From an uncultured bacterium (lineage in GTDB: Bacteria > Bacillota > Clostridia > Oscillospirales > Oscillospiraceae): 45,820 bases of DNA. This document shows positions 1-6,889 of the stretch, in pieces (within the stretch, counting starts at the first letter, position 1; each line of letters begins with the position of its first letter). The notes beneath the pieces were generated by a model. It was not told the DNA's origin and ran no database searches. It was given only the letters and a program-made list of their open reading frames with translations. The stretch spans positions 1 through 45,820 of the forward strand of contig CAMGIN010000010.1 of NCBI GenBank assembly GCA_946056135.1, written 5' to 3'. Position numbers and translations under genes: made by a program.

Positions 1-95
1 GCTTCATGGGTATTGAGGCAATCGCAAGACCTGATATAAATGGTTTTTGCGGTGAATCACAGCGTACGTACGTACCAGACGGCTGGGACACATGA
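1..95 (+). CDS. 3' end of a P4-type helicase (partial, cut by window edge)
   Basis: Reading from base 3, an open frame runs to a TGA at 93-95. Its visible residues contain F-M-G-I-E-A-I-A-R-P, which aligns with the last residues of the complete helicase at 12330-13649 (F-V-G-I-E-L-L-Q-R-P). The gene lies in the same place relative to the downstream inverted repeat and the small HTH gene as the complete helicase does in element B. I infer that this is the C-terminal tail of element A's replication helicase, about 18 residues longer than its relative and running through the left arm of the inverted repeat. Only about 30 residues are visible, so the assignment rests on the short match and on position. 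Confidence 0.5.
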   Translation, partial: FMGIEAIARPDINGFCGESQRTYVPDGWDT

Positions 96-126
96 GTGTC
101 CAGCTGACTTCTGTACGTATGTACGC
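62..126. repeat. Inverted repeat, candidate replication origin or regulatory hairpin (element A)
   Basis: Arms at 62-75 and 113-126 are 14 bp each with one mismatch and are made of repeated GTAC/CGTA units. A second, inner imperfect repeat lies at 83-91/96-104. The outer right arm ends 369 bp before the HTH start at 495. Element B has a different GTAC-rich inverted repeat ending 368 bp before its own HTH start. The position right after a replication helicase gene suggests an origin or iteron site, but this is inference. Confidence 0.5.
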
Positions 127-494
127 AGCATTTTACCCTATGTTCGCCAACAGCAGAATTATGCAGACCGCAGATATCTCCCTGTTTCTGGGGTTTGAAA
201 ATCAAGGGTAGTGGAAATCGGAAAGTATTCCACCGCCAAATAAAACGATTTCATGAAATCGCGCTTCTTTGAATCGTGAACCATTTTCACAGAATCGCGG
301 GGCTTTTCACTGTTTCAAACCAAATCCCACGAAACAGGAAAGTGGGATAGGCTCACTTGTGAACAGGACATCATTATGGAAATTCTGAACGGATTTCCCC
401 AATTACACATTTTTCACTCACCAGCGAAGCGGATACGCCGTAGGGCGCACCGACTTCGCTATTTTCATCACTATTTTTATGGAGGTTTATCACA
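127..494 (+). other. Conserved non-coding leader of element A
   Basis: This stretch of about 370 bp has no convincing gene. From about 170 onward it is clearly similar in sequence to 13777-14088 in element B, for example around the shared block GAAATTCTGAACGGATTTC. The conservation in a non-coding region, with a conserved hairpin at 423-460, suggests a promoter and structured mRNA leader for the HTH-relaxase operon. Confidence 0.55.
423..460 (+). ncRNA. Conserved leader stem-loop (element A copy)
   Basis: The outer stem AGCGAAG (423-429) pairs perfectly with CTTCGCT (454-460). The inner stem GG.T..CGCC (431-439) pairs with GGCG..A.CC (444-451), around a G-T-A-G loop. The equivalent at 14015-14052 keeps the fold although several bases differ, including one full A-U to G-C swap. 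It sits 20 nt upstream of the ribosome binding site GGAGG at 481. Likely a cis-acting RNA element; function unknown. Confidence 0.55.
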
Positions 495-707
495 ATGAAT
501 GTACGCAATGAATTAAAGGCACAGATCGTGCGTGCCGGTTTGACCATGCAGCAGGTAGTCGATCTGCTGTCCGATGAGTACGGATGGAGCGACAGCGTTT
601 CCAACCTGTCCGCCAAGCTCCAGCGGGAGAGCATCCGCTACAAGGAGGTGCTGGAGCTTGCCGATGTGCTGGGCTATGAAATCGTCTGGCAGAAAAAGAG
701 GGAGTAA
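495..707 (+). CDS. Small helix-turn-helix protein of mobilizable element (element A)
   Basis: This 70-residue protein starts at ATG 495, 9 nt after GGAGG. It has the look of a small repressor-like helix-turn-helix fold (M-T-M-Q-Q-V-V-D-L-L, then S-V-S-N-L-S-A-K-L-Q-R, then a third helix E-L-A-D-V-L-G-Y-E-I), similar to the DUF6471-like small proteins of clostridial mobile elements. It is nearly identical in layout to the 71-residue protein at 14089-14304. Both directly precede a MobV relaxase, so a role in controlling or assisting mobilization is likely, perhaps as a relaxosome accessory or a regulator. Here it is separated from the relaxase by a 371-bp structured insert, whereas in element B the two genes overlap by one base. 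Its exact family is not certain. Confidence 0.7.
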   Translation: MNVRNELKAQIVRAGLTMQQVVDLLSDEYGWSDSVSNLSAKLQRESIRYKEVLELADVLGYEIVWQKKRE

Positions 708-1078
708 TCATGCTCTTGCCCGCAGCTCCACACGCAACCTGTCCCCGCGCATCCCCCGTCCCCACGGTGAAATCCGCAGAGTTCAGCGTGGACGGTCTGA
801 GAGAATATCACGGCTTTCTCTCAGACAGCGGACGGCGGTGATTGAAAAATTCCTATTGGAAATCACCGTTGTCCGGGGCGGATTTGCAGTTTGGATACCA
901 CCTGCAAGCCGCCCAGAGGCACTCGTAAGTGCCGCACTCTCCGTTCCCCCTCGGGAGAGCCCACGATACTTTGCAGCCGTAGGATGAAAGTATCATAGTG
1001 GGTTATTACACTTCCGCAGAAGTGCTCCCCCGTGGCTTCCTGAAACCAAAAATGAATAAAGAAAGGATTGAACCCCCA
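708..1078 (+). other. Structured non-coding insert between HTH and relaxase genes (element A)
   Basis: No supported gene. There are five consecutive inverted repeats: 795-805/816-826 (11 bp, perfect), 836-843/861-868 (8 bp, perfect), 918-923/928-933 (6 bp with a CGTA loop), 937-942/954-959, and 965-972/987-994 (8 bp, perfect). Element B has no such segment: its HTH stop and relaxase start overlap. This looks like an inserted structured RNA or foldback DNA. Confidence 0.55.
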
Positions 1079-2365
1079 ATGGCAAGAAATGACGGTATTG
1101 ACCGTACCGTAGCAAGAAATGTAAACCTGACCGCTTCCAAAATCGCCAATGCTCAGCGGCACAATGAGCGGGAAAAGGAATCCTACACGAACCCGGACAT
1201 CGTGCCGGAACGCCTGTCCTACAATGTCCACTTCAAATCACCAACTGGCAGTTACGCTGAAATGTTTGAACAGATGAAGGCTGATGGTGTGATCTCCACC
1301 CGGGGTCTGAAAGAAGATGCCAACCTTTACGGTGAGCTGATCTTCGATGTGAACTCCGCCTACTTCTACAATCACGGCGGCTACGAATTTGCAAAACAGT
1401 TCTACGCCGATGCTTACAAAGCCGCTGTGGAAATCGTGGGCGGTGAGCAGTACATTCTCTCCGCTGTAATGCACGCAGACGAACGGAATCGGGCCATGTC
1501 CGAAGCTCTGGGAGAAGATGTGTACCACTACCATCTTCATGTTGTGTACATCCCTGTAGTTGAAAAACAGATTCTTTGGAGCAAACGCTGCAAGGACAAA
1601 TCGCTGGTCGGCACCGTAAAGGAGACCATCATGCAGGTCAGCAGCAGTAAGAAGTGGCAGTCCAAGCCTTCACTTGACGAGAATGGAAATCCCATGCTGA
1701 CCGCAAAGGGAAAGCCGGTTCTGAAAAAATCCTACAGCGTCCTCCAAGATGATTTCTTCAACGCCATGCGTTCCGCCGGATACACGGATGTGGAGCGCGG
1801 CGAGCGGGGCAGCACCGAAGAGCATCTGACGGTGACACAGTTTAAGGTTCAGGCAGAGCAGGAGCGACTGGAAGCTGTGACCAGTCTGGTTGCACAGGCG
1901 GAGCAGACTTTGGAAGATACCCAGGCCGCGGCAGACCGGCAAAAGAAAAGGCTTGCGGTTCTGCAAAAGGAAACCAAAACCGCCAAGGCCGCCGCGCTGA
2001 CGATACAGGACATTGAGGCGATGGGCAAGAAAAATGCCCTCACAGGAAATGTTTCTCTCACTCCGCAGGAGTGTGACACACTCAAGCAGCACGCCATCAA
2101 TGGCATTGCTGCGAGGGCGGACAACAGGCGGCTGAAAGAGAAACTGGCATCCGCAGAGCAGTCCGCGACCATCTGGAAGCAGCGCTTTGAAGCGGTAAAC
2201 GAAAAATATCAGAAACTCAAAAAGAAAGCCCAGCCCTATCTGGATGCACTGGAAATCGCATCCGAACGGGTTCGGGCTTTTTTGAATGCCATCCTCGCCA
2301 GAGGACGGCAGCAACAGGAACACAGCCAGCCCACCCATGGCAGGCAGCAGAATATGGAAATATGA
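1079..2365 (+). CDS. MobV-family relaxase (plasmid recombination/mobilization protein), element A
   Basis: Relaxases of the Pre/Mob (MobV) family nick oriT and lead the single strand into a recipient cell through a helper conjugation system. This 428-residue protein shows the N-terminal pattern of the family (S-K-I-A-N-A-Q-R-H-N-E-R) and the metal-binding H-x-H block Y-H-Y-H-L-H-V-V-Y-I-P-V. The C-terminal third is charged and predicted coiled coil. I chose ATG 1079 because the first residues then match those of the relaxase at 14304; in-frame GTG 998 and ATG 1052 would add residues lying in the structured upstream region. It is about 100 residues longer than the element B relaxase and only modestly similar to it, so the two elements probably recognise different oriT sites. 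A small gene follows immediately. Confidence 0.85.
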   Translation: MARNDGIDRTVARNVNLTASKIANAQRHNEREKESYTNPDIVPERLSYNVHFKSPTGSYAEMFEQMKADGVISTRGLKEDANLYGELIFDVNSAYFYNHGGYEFAKQFYADAYKAAVEIVGGEQYILSAVMHADERNRAMSEALGEDVYHYHLHVVYIPVVEKQILWSKRCKDKSLVGTVKETIMQVSSSKKWQSKPSLDENGNPMLTAKGKPVLKKSYSVLQDDFFNAMRSAGYTDVERGERGSTEEHLTVTQFKVQAEQERLEAVTSLVAQAEQTLEDTQAAADRQKKRLAVLQKETKTAKAAALTIQDIEAMGKKNALTGNVSLTPQECDTLKQHAINGIAARADNRRLKEKLASAEQSATIWKQRFEAVNEKYQKLKKKAQPYLDALEIASERVRAFLNAILARGRQQQEHSQPTHGRQQNMEI

Positions 2366-2381
2366 CGGAGGACATTGCCTA

Positions 2382-2567
2382 TTGCAGAAATACTATGAAG
2401 ATGCAAAATACAACGCAGCATTTGAACGCTGCGTGGATGTTATGGCCCGACTGATCGAGAAATACGGTCATCAGGTTCTGGATAATTTGGAGCAGGACAC
2501 ACCCCAGACAGCGAAGTGCCCTGAGAATGATACACAAGCAAAGCCGCCAGGTATGGTAGCGGCGTAA
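2382..2567 (+). CDS. Small hypothetical protein following the relaxase (TTG start), element A
   Basis: There is no ATG at a useful place. A TTG at 2382 lies 9 nt after a GGAGGA motif (2367-2372) that overlaps the relaxase stop, giving 61 residues. The core (A-F-E-R-C-V-D-V-M-A-R-L-I-E-K-Y-G) resembles the protein at 15274-15468 (G-F-A-D-L-L-A-N-L-I-E-K-Y-A), which sits at the same place in element B. It is a helical, charged protein of unknown role that is probably translationally coupled to the relaxase. No domain recognised. Confidence 0.55.
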   Translation: MQKYYEDAKYNAAFERCVDVMARLIEKYGHQVLDNLEQDTPQTAKCPENDTQAKPPGMVAA

Positions 2568-2578
2568 AAATTCGATTT

Positions 2579-2627
2579 ACACGTTGCGTATTTGTTGTAG
2601 CTGTGCTATAATAAGTACGCAACGTGT
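2579..2627 (+). promoter_or_regulatory. Promoter with flanking 12-bp operator-like inverted repeat
   Basis: The perfect inverted repeat ACACGTTGCGTA (2579-2590) / TACGCAACGTGT (2616-2627) brackets a promoter: -35 TTGCGT at 2584-2589, a 17-bp spacer, and -10 TATAAT at 2607-2612. The left arm overlaps the -35 and the right arm lies at the transcription start. The downstream gene encodes an XRE-type regulator, so autorepression of the regulator-recombinase operon is the natural reading. Confidence 0.75.
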
Positions 2628-2651
2628 ATTTCCTATTTATGGAGAAAGACT

Positions 2652-2882
2652 ATGGATTGTAAAAACAGAATGATTAAACTGCGGGAAAGTACAGGACTGA
2701 ACCGAAAGGACTTCTGCAAGCTGGTTCACATCCCCTACCGGACAATGACGGAGTGGGAGTTGGGCAACCGCCATGCGCCGGACTATGTGCTGTTTCTTTT
2801 GGAATACTTCATCCGCAAGGAGGGATTTGCTACCCAGAATCCAAATGCAGGAGGTGGTATGATTGAAAAAGAAACAACGTAA
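2652..2882 (+). CDS. XRE-family helix-turn-helix regulator upstream of the recombinase
   Basis: This 76-residue protein has a helix-turn-helix (I-K-L-R-E-S-T-G-L-N-R-K-D-F-C-K-L, then P-Y-R-T-M-T-E-W-E-L-G-N-R) filling nearly the whole chain. It starts at ATG 2652 after GGAGAAAG. Its 3' end overlaps the recombinase gene by 20 bp, which suggests coupled translation. It is transcribed from the promoter at 2584-2612, which is bracketed by a 12-bp inverted repeat that would be its operator. Likely role: control of recombinase expression and so of excision of element A. Element B has no equivalent gene before its recombinase. Confidence 0.8.
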   Translation: MDCKNRMIKLRESTGLNRKDFCKLVHIPYRTMTEWELGNRHAPDYVLFLLEYFIRKEGFATQNPNAGGGMIEKETT

Positions 2883-4809
2883 ATGCTACCTCTACACAAG
2901 AGTGTCCACCACCATGCAGGTCGATGGCTACAGTTTAGATGCCCAGCGTGACAAGCTCCGCAAATACGCTGACTACGAGGATATGGTTGTTGCCGGTGAA
3001 TACTCTGACGAAGGCTTCTCTGGTAAGAACATCCAGGGAAGACCGGAGTTCCAGCGGATGCTGAACGACATTCAGGATGGTAAAGATGGCGTTTCCTATG
3101 TGCTGGTCTTTAAGCTCTCCCGTTTCGGCAGAAATGCGGCGGACGTTCTGAACTCTTTGCAGCTTATGCAGGATTTCGGTGTCAATCTGATTTGCGTGGA
3201 AGATGGCATTGACAGTTCCAAGGATGCCGGTAAGCTGATGATCTCAGTCCTATCTGCTGTAGCAGAAATTGAGCGAGAGAACATCCGCTCACAGACAATG
3301 GCAGGACGGGAGCAGAAAGCCCGTGAAGGAAAATGGAACGGTGGTTTTGCCCCTTACGGCTACAAGCTGGAAAATGGAAATCTCGTCATCGCAGAAGATG
3401 AGGTTGAGGTCATCCGCATCATCTATGATCGCTATATTCACACCAACGAGGGCGTTGCCGGAGTTGCCAAATATCTGAACCGAAATGGCTTTGTAAAGAA
3501 ACTGCGGCAGAACAATACCATCCCCGGCTTCTCAAGAAATTTCGTGCAGGATGTGCTGGACAATCCCATCTACATGGGGAAGATTGCCTACGGCAGACGC
3601 AGGACAGAAAAGAAGCAGGGCACACGCAATGAGATGCATGTGGTCGAACAGTCTGAGTTTCCGGTTTATGACGGACAGCACGAGGCCATCATTTCCGAAG
3701 AAGATTGGTATCTGGCACAGGAAAAGCGCAAGATCAATTCCTTTAAGCGGGAAAAGGTCAACAATCCAGACCATGCCCACATCCTGTCCGGCATTCTGAG
3801 ATGTCCATGCTGTGGAAAAGGTATGTACGGCAACATCGCCAAAGCCCATGGCAGGGACAAGAAAACACGGTATTACTACTATTGCAAGAATACCATTACC
3901 GCTTCCGGCCATGAGTGCAGTTTCCGACTGAACATAGATCAGGCAGAGCTGAACAATGCAGTTGCCAAGATCATTTCCGCCATGGTCAATAAGCCCCGGT
4001 TTGCGGAAGCCATTCAAGCAAAGATCGGAACGGCAGTAGATACTGCGGCGCTGGAACAGCAGGTGGAGGTTTTGCAGGGGCGGCTGAAGCAAACCTTCGG
4101 CACGAAAACCCGGTTGGAGCGACAAATGGACACGCTGGATATTGGCGACCCGCACTATGACAGAAAAATTTCTGATTTGCAGCGCCGTTATGACGAACAA
4201 TATGATATCATGGTAGAAATCGAATCTCAGATTGATGAGCTGCAAAGTCAGATTCGCAGTATCCGGCAGGAGAAAATCTCCGGTGACAATATCTATCGGC
4301 TGCTCCTGGCCTTCGATGCGGTTTACAACTCCGCTACAGAAGCCGAGCGGAAGGAACTCATGAAGGCCTTCATCGAAAGAATTGACCTGTACCCGGAAAA
4401 GAGGAAGGATGGCTGCTGGATCAGGAGTATTGTATTTAATTTCCCGATGCCTGTTGAGGGCGGGGAAGTAAAAGAATTGTCCTTGGAATCTGAGACAACC
4501 GTCGAGACGGTATGTTTATTGTCCAAACTAAAATCGACGCAGCATATCGAAGTTGAGCTGGATATGGACGAGTTGGACTTGACCGATGCGGAGAAGAAAG
4601 CTACCTATCAAGAGATCAAGGATTATGTGCTGGAGCATACCGGATTGAAGGTCAGCAGCCTGTATATCGCACAGGTGAAGCAGAAATGCGGCATTATTGA
4701 GCGTGAAAACTACAATAAGCCGAAGTCTGAGGACGCAAAACAGCCGCAATGCCCACCGGATAAAGAAAAAGCAATCAAGGAGGCATTGAAGCATTTCGGC
4801 ATGATTTAA
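2863..4809 (+). CDS. Large serine recombinase with an rlmD-like C-terminal extension (element A)
   Basis: The protein has 648 residues. It starts at TTG 2863, 8 nt after AGGAGGTGG; no ATG fits. Domains: N-terminal resolvase catalytic domain (about 8-155) with the nucleophile Ser15 in Y-T-R-V-S-T; recombinase DNA-binding domain (about 165-290); a zinc ribbon (C-P-C-C-G-K-G-M-Y-G ... Y-C-K ... H-E-C) near 315-350; coiled coil around 375-470. It would integrate and excise the element by site-specific recombination. It matches the element B recombinase through the block V-E-T-V-C-L-L-S (coded at 4501-4524). The element B protein then ends within a few residues, while this one continues for about 95 more, into a sequence resembling the C-terminal tail of clostridial 23S rRNA methyltransferase RlmD (Y-I-A-Q-V-K-Q-K-C-G ... 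P-P-D-K-E-K-A-I). I infer that the reading frame crosses the attachment site into flanking DNA. Confidence 0.88.
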   Translation: MKKKQRKCYLYTRVSTTMQVDGYSLDAQRDKLRKYADYEDMVVAGEYSDEGFSGKNIQGRPEFQRMLNDIQDGKDGVSYVLVFKLSRFGRNAADVLNSLQLMQDFGVNLICVEDGIDSSKDAGKLMISVLSAVAEIERENIRSQTMAGREQKAREGKWNGGFAPYGYKLENGNLVIAEDEVEVIRIIYDRYIHTNEGVAGVAKYLNRNGFVKKLRQNNTIPGFSRNFVQDVLDNPIYMGKIAYGRRRTEKKQGTRNEMHVVEQSEFPVYDGQHEAIISEEDWYLAQEKRKINSFKREKVNNPDHAHILSGILRCPCCGKGMYGNIAKAHGRDKKTRYYYYCKNTITASGHECSFRLNIDQAELNNAVAKIISAMVNKPRFAEAIQAKIGTAVDTAALEQQVEVLQGRLKQTFGTKTRLERQMDTLDIGDPHYDRKISDLQRRYDEQYDIMVEIESQIDELQSQIRSIRQEKISGDNIYRLLLAFDAVYNSATEAERKELMKAFIERIDLYPEKRKDGCWIRSIVFNFPMPVEGGEVKELSLESETTVETVCLLSKLKSTQHIEVELDMDELDLTDAEKKATYQEIKDYVLEHTGLKVSSLYIAQVKQKCGIIERENYNKPKSEDAKQPQCPPDKEKAIKEALKHFGMI

Positions 4810-4820
4810 GGAGGGCGGAT

Positions 4821-5066
4821 ATGAAGCATTTGATTTCTTGTGAGTTTAACATGGATACTGCCTGTGTTGAACTGAAATTTTCCGATGGCAGCATGATTTC
4901 CATTGACACGATCGCCATGGAGAACGAGATTGCCGAAAATATGTATCAACGGTCGGAGTTGGACTATCTGATTTACAATGCGCCACTCGAATATGCCGAC
5001 CTGATTTTGAACGGTGATCCGGAAACTTACTTAAAAAACGTGACTGAATACAATTACCTCGATTAA
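4821..5066 (+). CDS. DUF6061-like small protein
   Basis: This 81-residue acidic protein starts at ATG 4821, 5 nt downstream of AAGGAGGGCGG and 11 bp after the recombinase stop. The sequence (S-C-E-F-N-M-D-T-A-C-V-E-L-K-F-S-D-G-S) resembles the DUF6061 family that commonly accompanies mobile-element ends in Lachnospiraceae and Oscillospiraceae. Function unknown. It is followed by a strong bidirectional terminator at 5071-5116, so it closes the recombinase transcript. The family name is from memory and is moderately certain. Confidence 0.65.
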   Translation: MKHLISCEFNMDTACVELKFSDGSMISIDTIAMENEIAENMYQRSELDYLIYNAPLEYADLILNGDPETYLKNVTEYNYLD

Positions 5067-5070
5067 ATGA

Positions 5071-5116
5071 TTAGCCACGGCTGTTATTCTGAAAAAGGAA
5101 TAGCAGCCGTGGCTAA
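5071..5116. terminator. Bidirectional terminator between DUF6061-like gene and tetR
   Basis: A 19-bp stem (5071-5089 with 5098-5116, one G-T pair) with an 8-nt loop lies between two convergent genes. A and T runs flank it on both sides. Confidence 0.8.
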
Positions 5117-5118
5117 TT

Positions 5119-5649
5119 TCACTTTTCTGTCTGTGCCTGTTCTAAAAGCGCCGCCATCTGAGATGGTGTTTCCTGCATCCCACGCTTGAACCATTCTTCA
5201 ATCCAGCCATACAGACCATAGGCAAAAAAAGCAGACTTGTACGCATCTATGTTGCTTTGCTCCAACTTAGGTCCGCAGGCTTCCTTAATGCTTTGTAAGC
5301 TCAGGTGAGCCAGCCCCTGACGATACAGCAGAATGCAAATCTCCCGCTCCTCGTAGTAATGCTCGAACAGCGCTCGGGCAAAATTGAAATCCGGCTGCAC
5401 GATTGCGGATAGCCACCACGCATCCAGCCTCTTTTTCAATTCTCGTGAAATCACATCCTCTTTGCTTTCAAAATTGCGATAAAAGGATGCCCGCCCCACA
5501 CCGGCCTTATCGCATAGTTCCCCTATGGAAATGTCATTGATATGTTTATGCTTTATCAAATCAAACAACGCATCCGTAATGTGTTCTACCACATATTGAT
5601 TGCGCCCTTCGTTGCTCATCGGTGATACATTTTTCGTGTTCTGTCTCAT
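5119..5649 (-). CDS. TetR/AcrR-family transcriptional repressor
   Basis: This 176-residue protein has an N-terminal TetR DNA-binding domain at about 20-65 (D-I-S-I-G-E-L-C-D-K-A-G-V-G-R-A-S-F-Y-R-N-F), followed by a helical ligand-binding domain of the TetR_C type. It is transcribed away from the membrane peptide and hydrolase operon. The 131-bp gap between them holds both promoters and a palindrome at 5708-5728, so this is very likely the local repressor of the three hydrolases and of itself, released by an unknown small molecule. The gene ends at a bidirectional terminator. Confidence 0.88.
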   Translation of the reverse strand: MRQNTKNVSPMSNEGRNQYVVEHITDALFDLIKHKHINDISIGELCDKAGVGRASFYRNFESKEDVISRELKKRLDAWWLSAIVQPDFNFARALFEHYYEEREICILLYRQGLAHLSLQSIKEACGPKLEQSNIDAYKSAFFAYGLYGWIEEWFKRGMQETPSQMAALLEQAQTEK

Positions 5650-5663
5650 TTCATCTCAACCTC

Positions 5664-5728
5664 TTGAAAATTATGCACCTTCATAATACAATTATATCGG
5701 CGTAACAAATGTATCATCAAAATACATT
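5664..5728. promoter_or_regulatory. Divergent promoters and TetR operator
   Basis: Plus-strand promoter: TTGAAA (5664-5669), 17 bp, TACAAT (5687-5692). Minus-strand promoter for tetR: TTGATG (complement of 5715-5720), 18 bp, TATAAT (complement of 5691-5696). The perfect palindrome AATGTAT-7 nt-ATACATT (5708-5714/5722-5728) lies just after the plus-strand start site and overlaps the tetR -35. One repressor dimer could therefore block both promoters. Confidence 0.7.
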
Positions 5729-5778
5729 ATACGACAACGCAAATAAAATGTCAAGAGATATGAGGAAAGGAACGCAAA

Positions 5779-5913
5779 ATGTCATTGATTACAAAAAGGT
5801 TGATTATATTGGCGATCATTATCATCGTTGCAGCAATATTGGGGCGCATGGCGGTCAGAGCGGTTCTGAATCTGCTGCTCGGAGGGACAATGTTTGGGGG
5901 AAACCTCCTATGA
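5779..5913 (+). CDS. 44-residue single-pass membrane peptide
   Basis: A short frame starts at ATG 5779, behind AGGAAAGGA, and ends at TGA 5911-5913. The sequence is mostly one hydrophobic helix (L-I-I-L-A-I-I-I-I-V-A-A-I-L-G) after a short basic N-terminus, followed by an amphipathic segment. The stop overlaps the ATG of the first hydrolase (ATGA), which argues for real translation and coupling. It is too small to assign. It could be a membrane partner of the hydrolases or simply a leader peptide that sets their translation. Confidence 0.6.
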   Translation: MSLITKRLIILAIIIIVAAILGRMAVRAVLNLLLGGTMFGGNLL

Positions 5914-6878
5914 GTAAAGCAAAGAGAAAGGGCAGAGTTATGTGGGGACTTATCTATGTACTTACTTTTATCGTTGTCTTTGCAGCATCGGCTATATTCA
6001 AAATGACGTATGACCCATCCCACGGGGCATACAAAGCCGATTGGAGCGAGTCTGTCGGGACAATCCATGCGGATATTCCTTACAGTGAAGGTGAGGCCAA
6101 TAAATTCGACCTCTATGTTCCGGCAGATAACACGAAGGAAAGCTATGGCCTGGTGGTCTATCTCCATGCGGGCGGATTTACCAGCGGTGACAAGAGCGAT
6201 GACGCCGATATGCTGAAATGGCTTTGCTCAAAGGGATATGTGGCTGCCGGAATCAACTACACCCTCCGTACCGAAACCAATACGGCCAGTGTCTTCACCC
6301 AGTCCAACGAAATCAAAGCGGCTGTCCCCAAGGTGATCGAAGCGGCGAAGCAGTTGGGCTATTCCATCGACAAGATGACCGTGGCAGGCGGTTCCGCCGG
6401 TCATGCCCTGGCTATGATCTACGCCTACCGGGACGCTGCCGAAGCACCAGTTCCGGTGGTTCTCACCTTCGGAGCGGTTGGACCTGCCAGCTTCTATCAG
6501 GAGGATTGGGGCGTCTACGGCCTTGACCAGAACGATGAAGCTTGTGCCGGGATGTTCAGCGTAATGGCCGGAGTGGAGATCACCCCGGAGGAGATCCAGG
6601 ATGGCTCCTATCTGGAAAAGGTCAAGCCGATCTCGGCCTCCATGTGGGTAGACGAGAACTCCGCACCTTCCGTTGTGGCCTACGGAACTCACGACAGGGT
6701 GCAGCCCTATCTGGCTTCCCTCCGGCTGAAAACCGCACTGGAGGAAAACGGCGTGGATTTCCGGTATTTCGAGCTGCCCCACTCCGGTCACGGCTTGCAG
6801 AATGATACTGCAATCTCGAAGCAATGGATGAATGCAGTTGTTGAATACCTGGACAGATATATGTCTGTTGCTGAATGA
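5910..6878 (+). CDS. Membrane-anchored alpha/beta hydrolase (esterase/lipase-like) 1
   Basis: With the ATG at 5910 the protein has 322 residues: a basic N-terminus, one membrane helix (about 10-30), then an alpha/beta hydrolase domain facing outside. The oxyanion-hole region is H-A-G-G-F-T-S-G (family HGGG type), the nucleophile elbow is G-G-S-A-G-H, and the C-terminal catalytic His is in L-P-H-S-G-H-G. This pattern is typical of the acetyl esterase/lipase (Aes, BD-FAE) group. An in-frame ATG at 5709 is rejected because it lies in the operator and upstream of the 44-residue gene. The start is coupled (ATGA) to the membrane peptide. First of three hydrolase genes under TetR control; the natural substrate is not evident. 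Confidence 0.85.
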   Translation: MSKAKRKGRVMWGLIYVLTFIVVFAASAIFKMTYDPSHGAYKADWSESVGTIHADIPYSEGEANKFDLYVPADNTKESYGLVVYLHAGGFTSGDKSDDADMLKWLCSKGYVAAGINYTLRTETNTASVFTQSNEIKAAVPKVIEAAKQLGYSIDKMTVAGGSAGHALAMIYAYRDAAEAPVPVVLTFGAVGPASFYQEDWGVYGLDQNDEACAGMFSVMAGVEITPEEIQDGSYLEKVKPISASMWVDENSAPSVVAYGTHDRVQPYLASLRLKTALEENGVDFRYFELPHSGHGLQNDTAISKQWMNAVVEYLDRYMSVAE

Positions 6879-6889
6879 TAGGAGGAAAA

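Noticed and set aside
574-987. 137-residue plus-strand frame and the antisense frame at 863-1231
   Set aside because: They cover the HTH gene and the hairpin-rich segment, with no ribosome site and a composition unlike a protein.
4510-4809. Separate rlmD pseudogene call for the recombinase tail
   Set aside because: The reading frame is continuous with the recombinase, so I kept one gene and reported the rlmD relation as a finding instead.
5709-5909. N-terminal extension of hydrolase 1 from ATG 5709
   Set aside because: The ATG lies inside the TetR operator, has no ribosome site, and the extension overlaps the better-supported 44-residue membrane peptide in another frame.
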